Origin: Candidatus Njordarchaeum guaymasense
GTDB taxonomy: Archaea > Asgardarchaeota > Njordarchaeia > Njordarchaeales > Njordarchaeaceae
DNA: 11,507 nt
NCBI GenBank assembly: GCA_030587605.1
Contig: JAUQYT010000098.1
Coordinates: 1 to 11,507, forward strand
Direction of reading: 5' to 3'
Shown here piece after piece: positions 7,153 to 11,507 of this stretch. The position numbers and the translations under genes are program-made. Positions within the stretch are counted from its first letter, which is position 1, and every line of letters starts with the position of its first letter. The notes beneath the pieces are model-generated. The model was not told the origin of the DNA. It did no database searches and saw only the letters and a program-made list of their open reading frames with translations.

Positions 7153-8223
7153 ATGGAGAAAGAATTGAAGATTGGAGTGATAGGAACTGGCTCAATTTCC
7201 CACTGTCATGTGCGAGGTTTCCTAAAAGATGGGCGATCGAAAATCATAAACGTCTGCGACATCATGGAAGAAGACCTGAAGCATAAGGCGCAGAAATGGG
7301 GAGCGGAGAAGACCTGTACTGATTACCGTGATCTGTTGAAGGACGAGGAAGTCGAAGCAGTCGACATCTGTCTTCCACCACACCTCCACGCAAAAGTTGC
7401 AGTAGAAGCAGCGGAGGCTGGAAAGCACATTCTGACCGAGAAACCACTAGCAACAACGCTCAAGGACTGTGACGAGGTTATAGCCACCGCGAAGAGGAAC
7501 AAAGTGAAACTCATGGTTGTGCACAACCAGCTTTTCTTCCCCCCACATCAAGAGGCAAAGAGACTTGTGGACGATGAGATCGGCAATCCAATAATGTGTA
7601 CGTCATTGCTTCATGGTGGATTTGCTGCGAGTGGTTGGAGAGCGGATCCGAAGCTTGGTGGAGGTTTCCTGCTTGAGGCGTGCATCCATAGATTCTACGT
7701 TTCAAGGTACCTAATGGGAGAAGTGAAACGTGTCTCATGTATGACTGCAAAGAGCGCACCCGAACTCCTAACTGAGGACATTGTAATAGTCAATCTGCAG
7801 TTCGATAAGAACAGGTACGGTACCATCAGTGCAAATCTAGGCGGACCGCCGGCAGTATGGGATGACAGAACGGAGGTTGTGGGAGACGACGGGATGGTAA
7901 TCATAAACGGGGTAGAAGACCACATTCTGGGCGGGCTACCTCTCATGCACTACAAGGACGGCATGTGGAGAACATACATGGACCCAAGACTATCTGGAGA
8001 AGTTGCAGAAGGAATGGAAGGTATCCCAGAGGAAATCAAGTTCACAACATACGAACTCGACACAAAGTTTGTCAACACATTCTATTACGTTGTTAAGCAT
8101 TTTATCGATTGCGTTGTCGAAGATAAGACACCGTTCGTATCAGGTGAAGAAGGAAGAAGACTCGTCGAGATAATGCTAGCAGCTTACAAGTCGGCTGAGA
8201 CTGGAAAGGTCGTAAACCTTTGA
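7153..8223 (+). CDS. Gfo/Idh/MocA family oxidoreductase (copy 2, tandem pair)
   Basis: A 356-residue NAD(P)-dependent dehydrogenase of the sugar/inositol type. The Rossmann motif is GVIGTGSIS (8-16) and the acidic beta-2 residue is D36 (VCDI), suggesting NAD. EKP is at 96-98. The catalytic motif reads GGGFLLEACIH (169-179), so the usual aspartate is E175 and the following glycine is C177, while H179 is kept. The start is chosen at ATG 7153, with AGAGGAAG at 7138-7145, which gives the usual N-terminus just before the Rossmann strand. The in-frame ATG 7087 would allow leaderless initiation from the TATA box at 7053 and add 22 residues. ATG 6994 lies upstream of that box and is unlikely. The next gene downstream is a close paralogue. 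Substrate is unknown. Confidence 0.92.
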   Translation: MEKELKIGVIGTGSISHCHVRGFLKDGRSKIINVCDIMEEDLKHKAQKWGAEKTCTDYRDLLKDEEVEAVDICLPPHLHAKVAVEAAEAGKHILTEKPLATTLKDCDEVIATAKRNKVKLMVVHNQLFFPPHQEAKRLVDDEIGNPIMCTSLLHGGFAASGWRADPKLGGGFLLEACIHRFYVSRYLMGEVKRVSCMTAKSAPELLTEDIVIVNLQFDKNRYGTISANLGGPPAVWDDRTEVVGDDGMVIINGVEDHILGGLPLMHYKDGMWRTYMDPRLSGEVAEGMEGIPEEIKFTTYELDTKFVNTFYYVVKHFIDCVVEDKTPFVSGEEGRRLVEIMLAAYKSAETGKVVNL

Positions 8224-8238
8224 GATCTTCTCATACCC

Positions 8239-8245
8239 TTTTTTT
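8239..8245 (+). terminator. T-run after dehydrogenase copy 2
   Basis: Seven consecutive T follow CCC, 15 nt past the stop codon. This is a plausible archaeal oligo-T terminator, but partial read-through into the paralogue cannot be excluded. Confidence 0.4.
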
Positions 8246-8388
8246 CTGAATGCACCTTTTCTCGCGCCAACCTAATCGAGACGGTCTAACACTGACAGTG
8301 AATTCTCTTCTGGGCGATCCACAAAATGCTAATAAGCGTGGTGAGAACAGAAAAGCCAGCAGTAGCCTGGAGTTGTCTGCCACAAGAG

Positions 8389-9468
8389 ATGAGCAGCTTG
8401 GTTCGACCCCTGAACATTGGAGTAATTGGCGCTGGAACAATTTCGAGTTCACATGTACGCGGCTTCCTCAAGGATGGACGCGCTAGAATCGATGCCGTAT
8501 GCGACATATTCGAGAGACATGCCAAGATGAAGGCGGAGAGATGGGGCGCGAAGAAGGTCTACACTGACTATGAACTGCTTCTGAAAGACAATGAGATAGA
8601 TGCCGTCAACATATGCCTCACCCCCAATCTTCATCATGAAGTCGGAGTGGCAGCGCTTGAAGCGGGGAAACATGTGCTTACTGAGAAGCCCATGGCGCTC
8701 ACCCTGAAGGAATGCGACGACATGATCGCAGCTGCAAAGAGGAATAACGTGAAACTCATGGTTGGGCACAATCAGCTTTACTGGCCCCCGCACCAAGTGG
8801 CAAAGCAACTCATTGAGAAAGAGATTGGAAAACCAATAGTCTTGATGTCGATACTTCATGGAGGCTGGCCAGCACATGGATGGAGGGGAGACCCAAGGAT
8901 CGCTGGGGGCGTCATGATGGAGGCCTTCATTCATAGGTTCTATGTCTCCAGGTACTTGATGGGTGAAGTGAAACATGTTTCATGCGTGTTGGGAAAGACG
9001 GCCCCACATCTCAAATCTGAGGATGTTGGGTGTATCTCACTTGAATTTCAGAATAGAAGTTATGGCACAATAACTGCAAACGTGGGCGGCCCTCCCGCAG
9101 TATGGGACGACCGAACCGAAGTAGTCGGAGACCAAGGTATGGTGATTGTGAACGGCGTCCAAGACCAGATCCTTCAAGGACCTCCTCTGCTCCACTATAA
9201 GGACGGCATGTGGAGGAACTACTGCAACGAGAGGATTCTCGATGAGACGATAGAGGATCTGAAAATGGGCGCAGAGCAAGTGAAGTTCACGAAATACGAG
9301 CTTGACACGAACTTCCTGAACACCTTCTTCTACATGGTGAGGCACTTCATTGACTGCGTGCTCCAAGACAAGTCGCCGTTCGTGTCAGGTGAAGAGGGAA
9401 AAAGGATCGTTCAAATAATATTGGCCTGCTACGAGTCCGCTGCCACAGGAAAAACAATCAGCGTATAG
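8389..9468 (+). CDS. Gfo/Idh/MocA family oxidoreductase (copy 3, tandem pair)
   Basis: A 359-residue paralogue of the preceding gene, aligning along its whole length with well over half the residues identical by eye. Identical blocks include HVRGFLKDGR, HRFYVSRYLMGEVK, GGPPAVWDDRTEVVGD, HYKDGMWR and PFVSGEEG. The Rossmann motif is GVIGAGTIS (11-19), with D39 at the end of beta-2 and EKP at 99-101. The catalytic motif is AGGVMMEAFIH (172-182), sharing with copy 2 a glutamate (E178) in place of the usual aspartate and a bulky residue (F180) in place of glycine; H182 is kept. ATG 8389 gives the expected N-terminus but lacks a well-spaced SD. An in-frame ATG at 8326 would add 21 residues without better support. 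The protein looks intact; substrate is unknown, probably related to that of copy 2. Confidence 0.92.
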   Translation: MSSLVRPLNIGVIGAGTISSSHVRGFLKDGRARIDAVCDIFERHAKMKAERWGAKKVYTDYELLLKDNEIDAVNICLTPNLHHEVGVAALEAGKHVLTEKPMALTLKECDDMIAAAKRNNVKLMVGHNQLYWPPHQVAKQLIEKEIGKPIVLMSILHGGWPAHGWRGDPRIAGGVMMEAFIHRFYVSRYLMGEVKHVSCVLGKTAPHLKSEDVGCISLEFQNRSYGTITANVGGPPAVWDDRTEVVGDQGMVIVNGVQDQILQGPPLLHYKDGMWRNYCNERILDETIEDLKMGAEQVKFTKYELDTNFLNTFFYMVRHFIDCVLQDKSPFVSGEEGKRIVQIILACYESAATGKTISV

Positions 9469-9478
9469 AACCGTAAGA

Positions 9479-9486
9479 CTTAATAT
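9479..9486 (+). promoter_or_regulatory. Possible TATA box of the sugar isomerase gene
   Basis: CTTAATAT lies 46 nt ahead of ATG 9532. It predicts transcription from around 9508, giving a short leader that contains the SD at 9519-9524. This suggests the isomerase may have its own promoter despite the 63-nt gap from the dehydrogenase. Confidence 0.4.
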
Positions 9487-9518
9487 GTGCGTCTCGGATA
9501 TAGACGAAAACCTCCAAT

Positions 9519-9524
9519 GGAGGA
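9519..9524 (+). promoter_or_regulatory. Shine-Dalgarno site fixing the isomerase start
   Basis: GGAGGA is 7 nt before ATG 9532. The in-frame GTG at 9487 and ATG at 9517 have no such motif. Confidence 0.7.
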
Positions 9525-9531
9525 ATACCTC

Positions 9532-10413
9532 ATGCCAAAGTTTTGTTTAGGTCAGAACGGTTTCATTTTTGGTCAGCCCTGGCACGAGATGATTGATAAG
9601 GAGCAGATCCTCGAATTCGCGAAGAAGGAAGGATTCAAGGGTATCGAATTGCACCCTTACTACGAGTCGTTCTCGAAGGGTTCTGAAGACAGCCTCCGAG
9701 AAGAGTACGAGAGTCATGGTCTTAAGATCCCCTGCATCCAAACGGGGTTCGTCACAGGAATGTATTCACCGATCAGCAGTAGCGAAGATACCAGGCTACA
9801 ATTCGTCAAAACCATGAAGGAATGGATTGAGTTCGCCGGCGCACTGCGGGCTGAAGTCGCTACCGTGTCACCCCCACAGTTCGGGGCAGACGTTATTATG
9901 GCCGGGTACAGCCATGACGACATGGTCAACCTGTTCATCGATGCATTAAGCCAGGTGGTCGAGACCGCTGAGGAGAACAAAGTTATTCTTGCCTTCGAAC
10001 CAGAGCCCCAGATGATACTCAACGGAGGATTCGTACGGAAACCCATAGAGGACACATTAAAAGTCCTTGAGGCGATCAAATCTAAAAACGTTAAAGTCCT
10101 GTATGATACTACTCACGCCAATACTCTCTCGAAAGGTGACCCAGTGGGCTTCCTCAAGGCGTTGAAGGGCAGAGTCGGTTGGACGCACATAGCCGACAAC
10201 GACGGATGGGTTACGCCCTACTTCTTGTCGAGCAATCACCTAGAATTCGGGAAGGGCAACATAGACATCGAAGCAGTGATGAAGACACTCAAAGCTACTT
10301 GCTCACACCTAGAATGGCTCCAAGTGGATGTCTGGGAGAGCACAGCGCCCTTCGAAACAGCCAAGAAGAACAAGGTTGTGCTAGAGTCAATACTGAAACG
10401 CATCAGATGGTGA
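9532..10413 (+). CDS. Sugar phosphate isomerase/epimerase (xylose-isomerase-like TIM barrel)
   Basis: This 293-residue protein belongs to the xylose isomerase-like TIM-barrel superfamily (AP_endonuc_2), whose members isomerise or epimerise sugars, keto-sugars and hydroxypyruvate, or cleave keto-glycosides, with a divalent metal. Barrel landmarks appear in order: FKGIELHPYYESF (35-47), LAFEPEP (153-159) with metal-ligand candidates E156 and E158, VLYDTTHANTL (189-199) with D192 and H195, THIADNDG (218-225) with H219, and NHLEFGKGNID (235-245) with H236. WLQVDVWES (262-270) forms the last strand. ATG 9532 is set by its SD, which removes 15 residues of a longer frame from GTG 9487. It directly follows the tandem dehydrogenases on the same strand, so it may act on their keto product. 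The exact reaction is not assignable. Confidence 0.88.
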   Translation: MPKFCLGQNGFIFGQPWHEMIDKEQILEFAKKEGFKGIELHPYYESFSKGSEDSLREEYESHGLKIPCIQTGFVTGMYSPISSSEDTRLQFVKTMKEWIEFAGALRAEVATVSPPQFGADVIMAGYSHDDMVNLFIDALSQVVETAEENKVILAFEPEPQMILNGGFVRKPIEDTLKVLEAIKSKNVKVLYDTTHANTLSKGDPVGFLKALKGRVGWTHIADNDGWVTPYFLSSNHLEFGKGNIDIEAVMKTLKATCSHLEWLQVDVWESTAPFETAKKNKVVLESILKRIRW

Positions 10414-10421
10414 AACCAGAT

Positions 10422-10485
10422 AGCGGGTCAGTGTGCATCGCCAGACTTATTGCCATTGACAACGATCATTGTGTCAGATCCCGCT
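10422..10485. repeat. Inverted repeat in the gap between two convergent genes
   Basis: AGCGGG (10422-10427) pairs with CCCGCT (10480-10485), enclosing a second imperfect inverted pair, TGACAA and TTGTGTCA. It occupies most of the 90-nt gap between convergent stop codons and could serve as a shared 3' end structure. There is no T-run, so support is weak. Confidence 0.25.
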
Positions 10486-10503
10486 TCGAAGAAAGCCGGC
10501 CTT

Positions 10504-11507
10504 CTACTCTGAAGCCCTGAACTTTGACGTAATGTCGCCAGGCCTCGCCTCTCTATGGGTCTTCGCAGACAGATAGCCGAGTAGGGTAATCTCCAACGCA
10601 GCTCGCCCATCCTCGCCAGTTGACTCTGGTTGCTTGTCACTTGTGATGCAGTCTGCGAAGTGTCTGACTTCATTCGTAAATGAGATTCTGTATGTGACTG
10701 GGAAGGGCTCATGCTCAACCTCTGGTCTATACCACTCATTCTGCCCCAGACCTGGTTTAGTTGAGTACACTAGGAGCGGTTTTTTCCAGGCATGATCCTC
10801 GATTATTGTTCCATCTGTTCCGTAGAGCTCAAGTCTGTCATCATATGCATCCATTGTTGCGCTAAGGCTGACAGTGAGCTGAGCCAATGCTTCATTCTTG
10901 AAGCGCAATATCATTATGGCGTTGTCTTCTGCCTTGCCCTTGATGCCTCTGACTACTTGTTTGGCGATCCAGCAGTAGACCCTATCAACATCGCCAAGCA
11001 GCCACCTGTATAAGTGTAGACGGTGGACACCGGAGTCCATGAGGATTCCTCCCCCAGCTCTTACCCATGTATGCTGCCAGCCTCCTGGCTCAGCCATGAT
11101 TGGTACATCGTTTCCGATCTGGGACGCCGCAGCCAAGAAGACCCTGCCTATTCGCCCTTCTTCCACCACAAGTTGTCTTATAAGGCGGTGGACTGGCAGG
11201 AACAACAGGTTTTCTGCCACCATCAACTTAACCTTGGCTTTCTTGGCAGCTGAGATTATCTTGTCCGCCTCTCCGAGTGTGTTTGCTATCGGTTTCTCAA
11301 GAAGGACATGCTTGCCTGCCTCGACGGCTTCGACTGAGAAATCTGCATGCAGATCATTAGGCACGCATATGCTGACAGCATCCATACCCTCGTGATCAAA
11401 GAATTCATGAACGTCTGTGTAGAACGCCTCAACACTGCGTGACCTAGCAAACGCCTTGGCAACGGCTTCGTCCTTATCGCAAACAGCTACGATCCGCGCG
11501 ACATCTG
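10504..11507 (-). CDS. Gfo/Idh/MocA family oxidoreductase (copy 4, N-terminus beyond window)
   Basis: The minus-strand frame is open from the right edge of the window to a TAG at 10504-10506, giving 334 residues without a start. The first visible residues, DVARIVAVCDKD, are the second Rossmann strand with its acidic terminus, so about 25-30 residues carrying the GxGxxG motif lie outside. An internal ATG at 11385 is not the start. EKP is at visible residues 70-72, and the canonical catalytic motif GGGILMDSGVH is at 151-161 with D157 and H161. Shared features (GDVD, EDNAI, YGTDGTI, PEVEH) place it with copy 1 rather than with tandem copies 2 and 3. It is convergent with the isomerase gene. Function is probably sugar or polyol oxidation, with unknown substrate. 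Confidence 0.9.
   Translation of the reverse strand, partial: DVARIVAVCDKDEAVAKAFARSRSVEAFYTDVHEFFDHEGMDAVSICVPNDLHADFSVEAVEAGKHVLLEKPIANTLGEADKIISAAKKAKVKLMVAENLLFLPVHRLIRQLVVEEGRIGRVFLAAASQIGNDVPIMAEPGGWQHTWVRAGGGILMDSGVHRLHLYRWLLGDVDRVYCWIAKQVVRGIKGKAEDNAIMILRFKNEALAQLTVSLSATMDAYDDRLELYGTDGTIIEDHAWKKPLLVYSTKPGLGQNEWYRPEVEHEPFPVTYRISFTNEVRHFADCITSDKQPESTGEDGRAALEITLLGYLSAKTHREARPGDITSKFRASE

Noticed and set aside
8449..8976. 175-residue minus-strand frame antisense to dehydrogenase copy 3
   Set aside because: It is a shadow of a well-supported gene, with no domain resemblance and no SD identified.
7153..9468. Tandem dehydrogenases as a mobile-element or repeat-array signal
   Set aside because: No terminal inverted repeats, target-site duplications or transposase were found; ordinary gene duplication is enough.
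10504..11385. ATG at 11385 as the start of dehydrogenase copy 4
   Set aside because: The frame continues open to the window edge and the added residues are the conserved second strand of the Rossmann fold, so the gene is truncated by the window rather than short.
11039..11395. 118-residue plus-strand frame opposite dehydrogenase copy 4
   Set aside because: It is antisense to a confident dehydrogenase, and the composition is that of a reverse-strand shadow.

Overview
The window looks archaeal. It carries a KaiC/RecA-like ATPase, a DUF35-type zinc-ribbon/OB-fold protein of the kind archaea pair with thiolases, AT-rich TATA-like boxes 25-70 nt ahead of several starts, short T-rich stretches after genes, and strong Shine-Dalgarno (SD) motifs that often precede TTG starts. 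AGA/AGG/ATA codons are common. A deep crenarchaeal lineage such as Bathyarchaeia would fit, but that is an inference; no rRNA or other phylogenetic marker is present.

Layout. 1-611: the tail of an unidentified upstream reading frame and a DUF35 acyl-CoA-binding protein. 892-2322: a two-domain KaiC-like ATPase whose second domain has lost its P-loop. 2465-3544: a Gfo/Idh/MocA dehydrogenase (copy 1), convergent with a minus-strand MFS transporter (3551-4990). 5138-5980: a PIG-L/LmbE deacetylase, divergent from the transporter. 6198-6887 (minus): a seven-helix Bax inhibitor-1 family membrane protein. 7153-8223 and 8389-9468: two tandem, closely similar Gfo/Idh/MocA dehydrogenases (copies 2 and 3). 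9532-10413: a TIM-barrel sugar phosphate isomerase/epimerase. 10504-11507 (minus): a fourth Gfo/Idh/MocA dehydrogenase (copy 4), cut by the window edge.

The core theme is carbohydrate or polyol metabolism. Four NAD(P)-dependent sugar oxidoreductases, one xylose-isomerase-like enzyme, one metal-dependent N-deacetylase and one MFS carrier lie within 9 kb. Copies 1 and 4 keep the usual D-x-G-x-H catalytic motif, while tandem copies 2 and 3 share an altered E-A-x-I-H version. The combination resembles systems that oxidise glycosides to 3-keto intermediates and then cleave or isomerise them, but the substrate cannot be read from sequence. The genes lie on both strands with apparent promoters of their own, so this is a functional neighbourhood rather than a single operon.

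No tRNA, rRNA, CRISPR array, insertion sequence or integrase was seen. No gene-free stretch exceeds 300 bases.
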